Part shown: positions 10,672 through 21,930 of the stretch, one piece after another | Layout of the letters: every line of letters starts with the position of its first letter | Numbering within the stretch: the first letter of the stretch is position 1 | Assembly: GCA_008704415.1 (NCBI GenBank) | Contig: VXIS01000051.1 | Span: 140,543 to 204,542 of the forward strand | From: Sphaerosporella brunnea | Taxonomy: Eukaryota > Ascomycota > Pezizomycetes > Pezizales > Pyronemataceae | Length of the DNA stretch: 64,000 bases | Direction of reading: 5' to 3' | Notes under the pieces: generated by a model | What the model saw: the letters and a program-made list of their open reading frames with translations, nothing else | The model's database searches: none | Told to the model about the DNA's origin: nothing | Translations under genes and position numbers: made by a program

Positions 10672-12933
10672 TTACAAATCAATCAAGCTTTCCTCCACTA
10701 CCTTTGGCTTAGGTTGATGTTCTGGAACTGATGGGAAGTCTCGAGCAGAAACCATTGGGTTATGATATTGTGCATTTGGTTGCGGTGGATATGCGTGTGG
10801 AGGGGTTGCGTGTTGCTGCTGGTAGGCTTCCTTAGGTGGTGGGGGGTATGAATAATGGGTTTCCGAATTAGGCACCGGGTTTGGGTACTGCCATGCGGCC
10901 GGAGGTGGGGACGACACTGTCGGAGGATGTTGTAGTGTCTGAGAAGGTGGCGGAAGCTGCTGGTCTGCACTGCTGGTGGGTTGCGCGGGCGGAAGTTGTG
11001 GTGTTGGGATGTCCCGTTGAGGTTGCGACTGGGGAGGCGGTTGAGATCGTTCGTTTTGAGGTTGTGCTACCGGTGGCGGCATCGATGGTGCGCTGTAACC
11101 GTTGTACTGCGGATATGATGGCTGGCTGGGAAAGCCACCGGCCTGGTCAAATGCCTGAGGTTGGGTGTAATAATTGGCGTATTGCGGCTGTGAAGGAGAC
11201 ATCGAAGGATTCCTCGGTGCAGTGGATTGCGCATGCGAAGGCCCGGCTCCATAGAAACTCTCCGCGGTTGGCACCGCGGAATAATCGCTACCGGCCGGTG
11301 CTTGCGGGGCTTGGGGCACTGTGCCCCCTAGTCCATGGCGGCCATAGGTATAGCTCAATCTCTCCTCCAACATCCTGTCATAGTACCGTACCACCGTCCC
11401 GAGTTTGGCATGTAAATCACACAGAGTTTCTACAACACTGTCAGTATCTTCTCGAGCAGTCTCCCGCTTTGCAACATACCGTATTTGCTCATTGTCTCGC
11501 CAAACGTCCTGGCCAACTTCGGGCGAAGCGCTCCGATGCTTTCATACAACTCTTGTATTTGAGGCTCTCGGAGAATGGTACCAGGAGGTTGTGTCTGTAG
11601 TCGGTCAACGAGGGTCGCGAACAGGCTGATGTTCTCCGCTTCTGCAGGGCTCAGCTCGTGATCTGGTCTCTCAATCACGGCCGGATGTCCAGCAGCTACG
11701 CCGCCAGTTGGAGCAGTCGAAGTCGCCCACGATGCCTTTGCCTTCTGCTCTTCCATATCACGCAAACTCGCAGCGATGGCCGCCTTCAGCTCCTCATCCT
11801 CCTCCTCGTCGGAAGTGTTTGCTACTGGCACTGGGGCCACCGGTTTCGGTGCGGGACGACTCTCCGGCGCTTTCGGGAGCTGATACTGAGGCACATAGCC
11901 ACTACCGCCTTTCATGTCGTCTAGCGACATTTGAAGTGCCTTCTTCAAATCTTCATCATCATCCTGCTCTACACTGGCACTCCTCGGTTCCACAGAAGAG
12001 GTGGTAACCCGCTTGGACGACGGAATCTTGGGGCTGTGGCTGTGAACCTTCGACGATGCCGGCGTCTTCTTTTCGGTCAACTTCATGTGGCATCCATCAC
12101 AGACCCTGACTGCTTGCACTATTCCGATACGTGGCAAAGGTAGTGTCTTGGAAGAACAGGCTCCGCAGAAGACGCTACCGCAGTTTCGACAGTGGTGTTT
12201 ACGGTTGGTGAAGGTAAAGGCAGTCCGACATCGCATGCAAACATCCGCATCAGTCCAATCGGGCGGCTGCACGTGATTAGTGAAATTGTCCCAGCAGGAT
12301 ATCAACCAGGGAATACTCACTGCGGACGAGTCGATGAAGGTAGAGGAGACCTTGGGGGGCGGAGGGAAGTCAAAGCCATCGGCCTTCAAATTCCGATAGA
12401 CGTCTCCCACGTACGACAAACCGGGGTTCCCTTCGAAAACCGAAGCCCAAAGCTGGATCAACTCCAACATCTTTGCACGTACTTCAGAGTTGATGGCCCC
12501 CGGAGCTCTCAGCAGTGACACCATGTTGTCCATGAACTCGCGAGAGGCTACTTCGACCAAAAAGTGGTTGCCGCCATTCTTCACACACGTATCTGTGAGC
12601 TGAGGCACAAGAACTGTCAGAGCCGTGAAAACAGACGCCATCTCGCGGAAGCTGGGACTCACGCCAAGGGCGGCCAGCTGAACGTTGGGATTTTTGTGGC
12701 CTATTCTCTTTTTCAAAGAGCGCATAGCTTCCTTGGGCTGGACTGTCTTGCTACGAATGATATCGGATATCTCGAGGTTCAGGGCGATGTCCTCTCTAGG
12801 CCGCCACTCTGGGGGTTAGAGAACATTCGGGACAGAAGCCCGCAACTGGGAGAGGTACGTACAGGCTGGAAGAAGTAGCTTTCTCGACCTGCTCATCCAG
12901 GACCGAGTTCGATGCACCGAACCACGACGACAT
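10672..12933 (-). CDS. VPS27: Vps27/HRS-type ESCRT-0 subunit (VHS-FYVE-UIM-GAT-clathrin box)
   Basis: ESCRT-0 subunit that, with Hse1, gathers ubiquitinated cargo on endosomes, binds PI3P and clathrin, and recruits ESCRT-I. ATG at 12933 gives [22 protein letters not shown], then a VHS domain ([33 protein letters not shown]). A FYVE finger follows: W-x-D at [17 protein letters not shown], then paired Cys through VCDGC. Two ubiquitin-interacting motifs are [14 protein letters not shown] and [19 protein letters not shown]-like helical region follows (LFATLVDRL to [12 protein letters not shown]), then a Pro/Gln/Tyr-rich tail. The C-terminus is LIDL, a clathrin box, just before the stop. At least four short introns are needed: near the N-terminus (about 12810-12865), about 12602-12690, 12270-12320 in the VHS-FYVE linker, and about 11395-11430. 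All expected domains are present in order, so it looks intact. Its 5' end faces a deubiquitinase of the same pathway. Confidence 0.93.
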
Positions 12934-13825
12934 GGCGGTAGTAGTTGTGGGTGGTGGGTGATGTTTTTTTTTTTTTTTTTTTGTTTTTTTTGGAGGGGGG
13001 GCTGGTGGGAGAAGCTTCTTGCGTATTTAAGTAGCTACGGCAGTGGGGTTTTGGGCACTTTAACGGGGGCGTTCGAACAGCGAGGGTCGTGTGGGAAGCG
13101 AGATAATCTGCTGCGGCGGGGGCGGGTTGAGCTCGCTCTGAGCTGGAGCGGGTTGGAGCGGGTTGGAGATGGGAGTCGCTTGCGGTTGGGTTGGTTGGAG
13201 GGGGAGGCCAAGAGGTGGGTGCAGCGTTGCTGCATTGCGTATCTAGTACATAACTCTACACAAGTCAGCCTCATCATCATCATCAGCAGCATCCATCCTT
13301 CTCCATCGCGTCACACGCCCGCTCGATCCCCACCACAACCGACCGCCCAGCCTCCCTCCTCTCCTCTCGCAGGCAGCAGCGCAGAGCAGTCTCTGCCTGC
13401 CCGCACTCGCGTCGTGTATCGCACCCGGCTTGACGGACGAGAGAGAGTGAGAGACAGAGAGCGAGTGAGAGAGAGAACCAGACAGATGTCATAACTCTGC
13501 AACTCTAGGTCTCTCTGCTGCCGCAAACAGCATATCTACCTCTCCTCCACGAATCCCCCCAGGGTCCACGCTAGAACCAGCCCCAGAGCGCGTCACTCAT
13601 CCGAAAGCTCACCATTCCACCACCACCACCACAATAGCCCACTCAACTCCACACTCCATTTCTGCAACCCCCCCCCCCCCCAAACCAATTATCGCCGTCC
13701 CCCCGTCATGCGTCTGACAACTTGCTGATATCAAGCTTTCTGAAAAATAAAATATAATAAACCAAAAAAAACAAAAGAAAACAAAGTCACAAATCACAAA
13801 TCACAAAACGCAAACAAACAATACC
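12934..13825. promoter_or_regulatory. Divergent promoter region between VPS27 and the deubiquitinase gene
   Basis: An 890-base divergent spacer with a poly-T run at about 12963-12982 in front of VPS27, a GA-rich stretch (13438-13475), C-runs and CA-rich leaders towards 13826. Such tracts are typical of fungal promoters and leaders. Shared control of the two genes is possible but only inferred from the arrangement. Confidence 0.4.
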
Positions 13826-16800
13826 ATGACTTCCAACCTTTCTCCTCCGGTCCGTCCTCCACCGTTCTCGCAGAAACGCCAGCCGTATCCTCATATACAA
13901 GACTTGATTGCGCGCACAAACCACCTACGCCCCAGCCAGCATGCCTCAGTGCGTCGTCTTCCTCGAATGCTGCATCGGTAATCGGTATCTGACTTTTGGC
14001 AGATCAAATCGTGGATTGGGGAGGCAAAAGTCCATTGGCATCAAGCTAAATATCATAGAACAGAGGGAATACTGGATGGGGCATATGTTAACTATCTTTT
14101 GGCCTTCACCATAATTGCCGATGTCATCCCGAGATGTCAGGATTATCCCAGCTTTCGCGTCTCCAATTCGATACCGCACACCGAGTATCTAAGTCTGGCA
14201 GAGGCACGTTGCTGTCCAGTCATTGCATGTGAAGACGCCGCTGACTGTTTGTAGACTATCAAGAGCTGTACACCGGACTACACTCAGGTCAGAGAGGCAA
14301 TCGAAAAGGACAACCAGACCTCCGGTGTGGTCAGTACCGTCCACCTTACAGCGTCACCAGACCAGTCGCCCACTCAGACCAATGGCGGTGCGAAGCACCC
14401 TCTTCGAAATGGAGACAAGGCAGCACCGGAGATTCGAGCGAAGCCAGGACATCTGGCGTCGAAATCAGTCCTCCAAACCCTTAGCCAGACGTCTGCGGCA
14501 ATCGATGACCTTCAATTACGGTTCAACAAGCTTCAACCATCCTCTCGAAGCGGAGGTCGCCCATCATCTGTCCCTCCTAATGGCCTGCCACCCTCTTTGA
14601 TTGCCGGTTTTGGGCGTCCCCAAGGACCTCGGGAGATGCCGTCTCCGAAGGCTCCCCAAATAGACGTTAAGAACGCCATGCCCCAAATGCCGCCACCGGT
14701 ATATTCACCATCTGCACCGCCACGAAGTTCCCGTTCCATGTCTATAGTACCCGATATTCCCAGGCCGAATCTCCCTCCAATTACGGCAATCACGTTAACC
14801 GTAGAAGCGTTATACAGCTACATGAAAGCTGGCGGGATATCCTTGCTCTTGCTTGATGTTCGTCCTCGAGACGAGTTCAACCAAGGACATATATTTTCTC
14901 GCTCCACTGTGTGCATTGAGCCGATTGCACTACGAGATGGGTTAGTCGGGAGTTATCGGAGTCTGCTTGTTATCTATCTAATGCTAGTTTTAGGATGTCG
15001 GCAGATGATCTGGAAGACTCATTAGAAGTATCTCCACACACTCACGATCCCGACATATTCAAAGCCCGGAATCAGTGCGACCTTGTTGTTTACTATGATC
15101 AGTCAACATCAGACACAAGCTATGTAAATTATACGCCCAGTAGCCCTGCCGGGAAAGCTTTGGGGATCCTGTATACAGCGCTTGTCCAGTACAACTTTAG
15201 CAAGCCGCTCAAACAGCCACCATTGCTGTTGGTTGGTGGACTGGACGCCTGGATCGACATCGCCGGAATACAGTCCTCCAAGGTCGGGACTGCCGTGCCA
15301 GCACAGTCTGCAGCACCAGCACAAACTGCAGCACCAGCTTTCAATTTCCATAGGTGGTCACAACAGGTGACTCGAGCTCCCACTCCCCTTCTTCTCGAAC
15401 GAAGAGCAGTAGCTTCACAGACCCCTCCCCCATATGTCCCTTATCCCGGTTCACGGGAGGCTTCAGCGCACATGCCATTGGAACCCATCAACATTGAGGA
15501 GGAAGAGAAATGGATGGAGCAGTTGAGGCGAGAGCGTGATCATGTCCCGCTGTCAAACGGTGACGATTCGGGGCCACGAAAAGGGCCGGGTGTCATGCCG
15601 AACAACACGGGGGGCAATCCATATGCGCGAACTGTGGAGGATTTTGTGAGTCACTTTTCATGAATGACACTTTTGATCGCTAATGGCAACTCCAGTTCAA
15701 ACAATACCCGGCAACTCCACACGCTCAAGAGAGCATGATTCCCAGGGATCCGGAAAGCCCGACATTAAAGCGCAACAATACCATTATCGATCACCCTTTC
15801 CACGGGTTTACAGATGTCAGAAATCCTGACTTCAATCCACCGCTATCACCTGCACGGCCACCTCCCGTGGCGGCAAGGAAAAGTTACAGCGGCGTATCGG
15901 AGCGTTTGGCTACACCTGTTCATTCCTCTACGCCTGCCAGACCTCCCAAACTTCCATTGCTACCGGGAGCGGTTAATTTCAACATTGGGACGACGGGGCT
16001 CAAAAATTTGGGCAACACTTGCTATATGAATTCCATATTGCAGTGCATGAGCGGCACTATACCGGTTTCTCGGTATTTTCTGGATGGTAGCTACAAACAG
16101 CACATCAACAAGGACAACCCGCTCGGATCTAGAGGAGTTTTGGCAGAAGCTTTTGCTTCCGTGATTAAACATTTATGGAGCGGCGAATATAGCTTTATCT
16201 CGCCAGTAACATTCAAAGTGAACCTATCCCCTCCCAAATTAGGCATGCACGTCTCATATCATACAGGATGTTGCCGGACGTTTAAATGAGACGTTCTCAT
16301 CCAACGGCCAGCAAGATGCACAAGAATTCCTCGAATTCCTCTTGGATGGGCTGCATGAAGATCTCAACCCCAACGCAAACAGAAACAAACTGAAATCTCT
16401 GACCGAGGAGGAGGAGCGGCGCAGGGAAAAGCTTGCGGTGCAGGTAGCCTCGTGCATAGAATGGCGGCGCTACATACACCTCAACTCATCCGTCACCGTA
16501 AATTGGCTACAGGGCCAGCTCAGCAGCAGACTTACCTGTCTGACTTGTCGCGTCACGTCTACCACCTACAACCCGTTCATGTATCTTTCGCTGCCCATCC
16601 CTGTGGTCCAAACTTCTCAATTTACCTTACGAGACTGCTTGCGCGAATTCACCAAGGAAGAAGTACTGTCCGGCGACGATGCCTGGAACTGCCCGCGCTG
16701 CAAGCAACGACGCAAAGCCACCAAAAGACTCACTATCACTCGCCTTCCACACATCTTGATCATCCATCTTAAGCGGTTCACGAACCAAGGCCGCTGGAGG

Positions 16801-17169
16801 GACAAGCTAAACACGCCCATCAGCTTTCCTCTCGCCGATCTTGACCTGACAGAGTATGTGCCGCCGCCTTTGCCGCCGGAGCAAATGCCTAGAGACATAG
16901 AGCCTACGCCGGAGACTACGCCGCCATTTCACTATGATCTTTATGGTATCGCAAATCATTACGGTACGCTGCACGGTGGCCATTATACCGCGTTCGTTAA
17001 GAACCCGTATAAGGATACATGGAACTGCTTTGATGACAGCAAGGCGACCCGTATGGACGAAAGCCAGGTTATGGTGAGTGAACCCCCTTCTCTAGCCTTG
17101 ATGAGACTGATGAATGTACAGTCAAGGAACGCGTATGTACTTTTTTGGGTCCGGAAAAACATCATGTAG
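13826..17169 (+). CDS. Doa4/Ubp5/USP8-like deubiquitinase (N-terminal helical domain, rhodanese-like, USP)
   Basis: Cysteine protease that strips ubiquitin from proteins; Doa4/USP8 relatives work at late endosomes to recycle ubiquitin from ESCRT cargo. The N-terminal part has a helical domain (SWIGEAKVHWHQAKYHRTEG to DVIPRCQDYPSF) as in USP8-type proteins. A rhodanese-like domain follows (LLLLDVRPRDEFNQGHI, about 14846-14895, and LLVGGLDAW, about 15228); its active-site Cys is not obvious, as in other USP8-like proteins. After a long Pro/Ser linker comes the USP core: Cys box GLKNLGNTCYMNS (about 15992-16030), QQDAQEFLEFLLDGL, CxxC pairs CLTC and CPRC for zinc, and His box HYGTLHGGHYTAF. It ends YVLFWVRKNIM. 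At least six introns are needed; the junction near 14205-14252 is uncertain because phase and a GT donor do not agree easily. DOA4 versus UBP5 cannot be told apart here. Confidence 0.9.
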
Positions 17170-17906
17170 CGATATTCCCCTCCCTCCATCCCCTTTCCTG
17201 GTGGTTGGTTGGTATTTTGCGAGCTTATTGTACTTGTTGTCTACATCTTGGTAGATATGGGCTTTTTTCCTTTTTTCTGGGAATTTTTTGTGGCGGCGCA
17301 ATTGGGTTTCCTGTGTCGAATTACATTTTTTTACTTTCTCCAGCCATCCGTATCATACCCCACTGCTCTAGGGTTCCTCGTCAGTTTTAGTGGTTGTTTT
17401 CCCCTTTGTTATGCAGTTGCTGAGTGTACCATATTAATGGATCTACCAATTGAATCCGATAATTGTATGGTCAAAATGGCTCGGCCTCATACCGTTTACG
17501 AAGAATCAGCAGTTTTGACTCAGGGGTGTTTTGAATGGCCTCCGCTGTTCAGTACTTTACAAACTGCGTTCATCACCGTAAACATGGAAACTTTGGAGCT
17601 GGCAGCTTAACGCAAATCTCCTAGTCGGCGTACATAAGCAGGGGACGGCCGTTTTGGAAAAATAGTCATGACTATTATGTGACCCTTTTCCAGACGGTAA
17701 AGCTTACATGACTGTTATATCATGCTCAGGTAGAAGAAATGGTGATATAATGGGGTTTCTAAGGATATCCGCTGATAAACACTATGATCGATCAGAAACT
17801 AGTGTTTGCTCAAAAACCATGTTTTCAAAAAAACCTTGCTCATCAAATAACGGATGCGACAGGGATGCCTGGCACGTGATCTGGAAAACGAAACTATCTA
17901 TAACTA
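17170..17906. other. Gene-free interval with a short palindrome
   Basis: 3' flank of the deubiquitinase gene. It holds T-rich sequence and a 14-base perfect palindrome ATAGTCATGACTAT near 17662. No coding region is supported. Confidence 0.35.
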
Positions 17907-17907
17907 C

Positions 17908-18074
17908 TATGGAAAGGTGGGGTTTTTAGAAAATCGTTGTAACACCGTTAAAAAGGCAGACACCGTTGCGCAACCGCTGAGGGAGCGTTTCCAAAAGTTG
18001 AAAACGGTTGTAACTACGTATGTAACACCATTAAAAATGCAGAAACTGTTTTCCAGAGACCCCACCTTTCCATA
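17908..18074. mobile_element. MITE-like 167-bp element, 15-bp perfect terminal inverted repeats
   Basis: TATGGAAAGGTGGGG at 17908-17922 is the exact reverse complement of 18060-18074. Similarity extends inward through a mismatched GTTTTTAGAAAA region. The interior carries two related direct segments (GTAACACCRTTAAAAA at about 17939 and 18021). No coding capacity. Exact ends and class are uncertain because the outer bases CTA/TAG are also palindromic. Confidence 0.5.
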
Positions 18075-18189
18075 TAGTATAGCAAACGAGTCACGTGAAC
18101 GGAAAAAAAGACGGTGGCTAAAACACGGAAAAATGTGGCTGAACACGGAAAAGGGGCTGAGTGATCAGCTGTGATGCGAGGCGCATTGT

Positions 18190-18480
18190 GGAGCAGAGCC
18201 GTGGAGGAGCTTTAGAGACGACACTGCGGAGCGACTGTCCAGCTCTACTATTCTGGAGTGGAGCCGTGGAGGAGCTTCAGCGACGATACTGCGGAGCGAC
18301 TACGCAGCTCTAGGATCTGGAGCGGAGCCATTCACTATAATGCAGTTGGTGTGGCGTTTTTCGGTGGCGTTTCCGGAGGCTCAAGCCTAAATTTCCGACC
18401 GTCGGATTTTGGAGTGAAGCGACTGCACATCTCTATCATTCTGGAGCGGAGCCGAGGAGGAGCGATAGCGACGACGCTGA
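18190..18480. repeat. ~65-bp degenerate tandem repeats (GAGCCGTGGAGGAGC units)
   Basis: Units beginning GCCGTGGAGGAGC recur at 18196 and 18261 with period 65; a shorter related unit starts about 18327 and another near 18451. Each unit includes GCGGAGCGACT and AGCTCTA. It looks like a decayed minisatellite or transposon sub-repeat; no coding role seen. Confidence 0.55.
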
Positions 18481-18810
18481 ATGAAAGCAACTGCGCCGTG
18501 TTTCACACACATACGCCCTGGCTGCAACGTACGTATGACTTTACATTAAGTGGCGCTGTACTAATGACTGCACACCGTGTGGCCACCACACGGATGTCTA
18601 CTCGTTATAAATTTGAAAAAAAAAGACAGCAATCAAACTGGCAAGCCGCACTGTGTGCTTGTAAAAAATCCATAAAACAGCCCTCACTTCTAACACGACA
18701 CGTACTGTACCTCTATCTCTGACACTTTCCCGCTTGCGGCATTTTTCTGTCGAGTTTTGATGAACTTTTTTTTGTTGTGTCGGGTTATGACTGCTCAAGC
18801 GGGGCATATT

Positions 18811-19379
18811 TACTCGTGCCAAGGTGACTACCGTCACCCCCGGTCGCTCGCAGGCTCGCTCCCAGGGGCACTCACAAGTGAGTGCCAGCCAGTCCAACGC
18901 AAGTCGCGAAGTCCAACGAGAGAATTTTTCGACCGCCGCCCGACCCCATTTTCACCACCATCACGACCAAACCATGCAGCAAGCCGAGTCCTATAAGTCT
19001 GTTGAGACCCGAATCCAAGCTGCAATTGAGGTTCTTCGGAAGAGAGAGGGAGAAGGAAACGGGCAAAGCGTAGGAAGGAAATGGGCGACGGGTAGGAAGG
19101 AAATGGGCGACGGGTAGGAAGGAAATGGGCGACGCGTAGCAAATAGTGCGAGACTGAACGCATGTATAATTATATATTCTATATTCTATGTATTCTGAGA
19201 TGCCTATGACTATGCCCGCTGCATGGTTTGGTCGTGATGGTCGCGGTCGGGCGGCGGTCGAAAAATTCTCTCGTTGGACTTCGCGACTTGCGTTGGACTG
19301 GCTGGCACTCACTTGTGAGTGCCCCTGGGAGCGAGCCTGCGAGCGACCGGGGGTGACGGTAGTCACCTTGGCACGAGTA
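18811..19379. repeat. Large foldback: ~160-bp near-identical inverted arms, 237-bp centre
   Basis: The left arm (18811-18980) and right arm (19218-19379) are reverse complements. The outer ~134 bases show no mismatch by eye, followed by one 8-base length difference and 24 more matching bases. Each arm contains a 20-base perfect palindrome (GGCACTCACAAGTGAGTGCC, left copy 18867-18886). The centre includes a 22-bp tandem repeat. The same short open frame therefore appears on both strands. Likely a foldback transposon or MITE; a transcript would form a long hairpin. No clear target duplication was found at the borders, and weak similarity continues outside both arms. Confidence 0.85.
19070..19135. 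repeat. 22-bp tandem repeat, three copies
   Basis: Three consecutive units of GTAGGAAGGAAATGGGCGAC plus two bases at 19070, 19092 and 19114, the last differing by one base, in the centre of the foldback. Confidence 0.85.
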
Positions 19380-19798
19380 GGGGTATTTGCCCACGCTGGC
19401 AAAAAGACGGGCATCCAAGCACTTTGCTCGAAATATTTCATACATTTTGGAGAACGCGCTGGTACGCGCCGAGACCGCTTAAAAGTGTGCCTCTTAAGTG
19501 AGATATGTACTTACCTACTTCATAGGTACTTAGATAGACTGAATTCCCGTGGACATGGCGTTGAAAACGGTGAATCGAGTGATTCCAGCGCATCGGAGTC
19601 ACATGACCAGAAAGCGGGCCATGCTCCATTCCATGCACACTCTAAACCTGCAAACAATCATCCCTTTTAGCAACTCCACAACACCCAGCAACCTGAACTT
19701 GTCCTGCTGCAAAACACGTACGCAAAGTAATCCGTCGGGTTACACGCCACTACCTATTTCTCCTTTCTTCGATCTCAAAACCCTTTCCGGCAATTGTC

Positions 19799-21467
19799 AT
19801 GTCTCGACGACTCAACCCGGCCGCCGACAAGGCCGCCGCAAACCAGGCCGTCATCAAGAACCTCCTGAAGCTACCAGGGAACCGTGTCTGCGCCGATTGC
19901 AAACGCAACAAGCTTCCGCGATGGGCGAGCTGGAATCTGGGTATCTTTATTTGCATCAGGTATGCACCGTGCTTGCCTTGGCGGGCGGAGTGCTGATGGA
20001 CGGGTGGATAGATGCTCGGGGATCCACCGCGGTATGGGCACGCACATCAGCAGAGTCAAGTCAGTCGATCTCGACAGCTGGACCGATGAGCAACTACAGA
20101 GTGTTGTCAAGTGGGGAAATACGCGCGCGAACAAGTGAGTTGACCTGACTGCCTCGGGGGTGCTTGTGTTTTCCGCACATATGTTTTTATGCGGCAGGTG
20201 AACTGATATCTCGATGGCAGATATTGGGAGGCTAACCTCGCTCCCGGCCACGTCCCTTCTGAAGCGTATGTACATACGAACCAACCTGTAGTGGCAGAGG
20301 TGCTGATTGGGACAGCAAAATCGAGAACTTCATCCGCACCAAGTATGAATCCAAGCGGTGGGTGATGGAAGGTGGAATACCTGATCCATCCACTCTGGAT
20401 GACGACGACGATGACAATGTGGTGAGGCCTGAGAATCGACGAACGGCATTGAAGGGCACTGGGCTGACGGATCTCATGTTTAGCCGTTGAAGAAAGTGCA
20501 AGAGAAGCTTGAAAGGAAGTCTGCGGCGGCCGCTGCATCGTCCCCTCCCGCACCAGCGCCAAAAGCCAACAGTCTCGACATCTTCGGCGACGACGCTCCC
20601 GCCATTGCACCTACCATTGCACCTGCTGCCCCGGTGCAAAAGTCCAAGCCAGCCGATTCTACTTCACTCCTGGGCCTAGACTTTTTAGGCGGTCCTCCTG
20701 CATCCCCATCCCCGAGACCTTCCTCAGTTACTGCAAACCCTGGCACGATGACCTCATCTTCTCGCCCTGACCTCAACAGATCGATCCTCTCACTGTATGC
20801 ATCCCAGCCGAAGCCATTAGTCAAGCCGCAGAGCCCTACGATGGCTGGATTTGGGTCTCCACCGATCCCGCAAAAGACATCCTCATTCGGTGACTTGAGT
20901 AATTCCTTCAGCGGTTTGAGCTTTAGCACGCAACCCGCAGCCCCCGTAGAAGCCTCTAAGTCGTCACCGTTTGCAAATCTCACAGCCGGGATGAAGAAGT
21001 CTGCAGCTTCTCCACAGCTATCGAAGCCTGCATCCGGCGGTTTCTTCGCATCTGCACCCGCCAAGTCGTCTCCCGTCTCTGCTTCTTCTGGCCTCGGCGA
21101 TCTATTCGATTTCGCGGCTCCTGCGGCCAACCCCGCCCCAGCACCAACCATGACTTCTCACCCGGCCAGCTCAAACAATGGCTTGAGCTCACTCTCATTC
21201 GACGCGGATGCGTGGGTGGCGCCCGCGCCGACTACTTCTACGGCCTCGCATAGCAACAATGCATGGGGAACTTCGGCACTCCCTACTTCAAACGTATGGG
21301 GCTCGTCCTCTTCGACTGCGACTACCGCCAAGTCCATCACTTCGTATGTAAACACCGACAATGACGATTGGGGCAACTTTAGCTCAGGAGCTTCCGTCAC
21401 GCCGGCCAAGGTTACTACCGGTACCTCTGGCCTTGACGACGATCTATTTGGCAATGTGTGGAAATAG
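19799..21467 (+). CDS. ArfGAP-domain protein (Age2/SMAP-like GTPase-activating protein for Arf)
   Basis: Predicted activator of GTP hydrolysis on Arf GTPases, controlling coat assembly at Golgi and endosomes. The N-terminal ArfGAP domain is clear: [13 protein letters not shown], an x16 spacer, then [26 protein letters not shown]. That gives a C-x2-C-x16-C-x2-C zinc finger with the catalytic Arg in IHRGMG. The domain continues through NTRANKYWEANL to [12 protein letters not shown]. The rest, from about 20487, is low-complexity Ser/Pro/Ala-rich sequence with repeated hydrophobic-acidic motifs ([20 protein letters not shown]), ending [10 protein letters not shown]. Such D-x-F and W-x-x-F-like peptides are common in endocytic adaptors. 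Exons are about 19799-19961, 20012-20134, 20219-20269, 20318-20421 and 20485-21467. The domain order, with GAP first and no PH domain or ankyrin repeats, favours Age2/SMAP over Gcs1 or Age1. It looks intact. Confidence 0.88.
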
Positions 21468-21930
21468 ATGAACAATCTTTACTGGTGCGTTCGAGCAAAG
21501 AGGGAGTGACAATGGCGCGGCTGATATACTTTTGGGGGGGTCTTCTGAGAGGTGAGATGTTGAAAGACATACATTTCTGTCTACAAAGTAATTCGAGCGA
21601 GGAAGAAGGAAAGAGAAGGGGGGGCGCGGGGGTGGATATATACCTGGATGTAAAATTGCTACATCGTTTTCGGGATGAGATAATGAACGACAATGAAACG
21701 ATACTTAAAATTAATTCTCAATTCAATTCCAAAAGATCGGATGACAGCAGTGTTGTGTGTTGTCTGCTGTTGCATGTGGGTAATCTTGGCATGCCGATTC
21801 GGTACCTGACCTGAGGCTGGATCGCGCTACTCTGCTATCACCGTCTCGCGAGAGATATCAACCTACTCTAGCACCTCACCTTATCCCCCACCAACAAACA
21901 AACATACATACATACATACAACAAACTGCA
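21468..21930. other. ArfGAP to BSD-protein intergenic region
   Basis: A 463-base spacer between two genes on the same strand with A/C-rich leader sequence (ACATACATACATAC near 21900) before ATG 21931. No gene is seen. Confidence 0.4.

Noticed and set aside
18757..19445. Two similar short proteins on opposite strands
   Set aside because: They are the same stretch read from the two arms of the foldback, not a gene pair.
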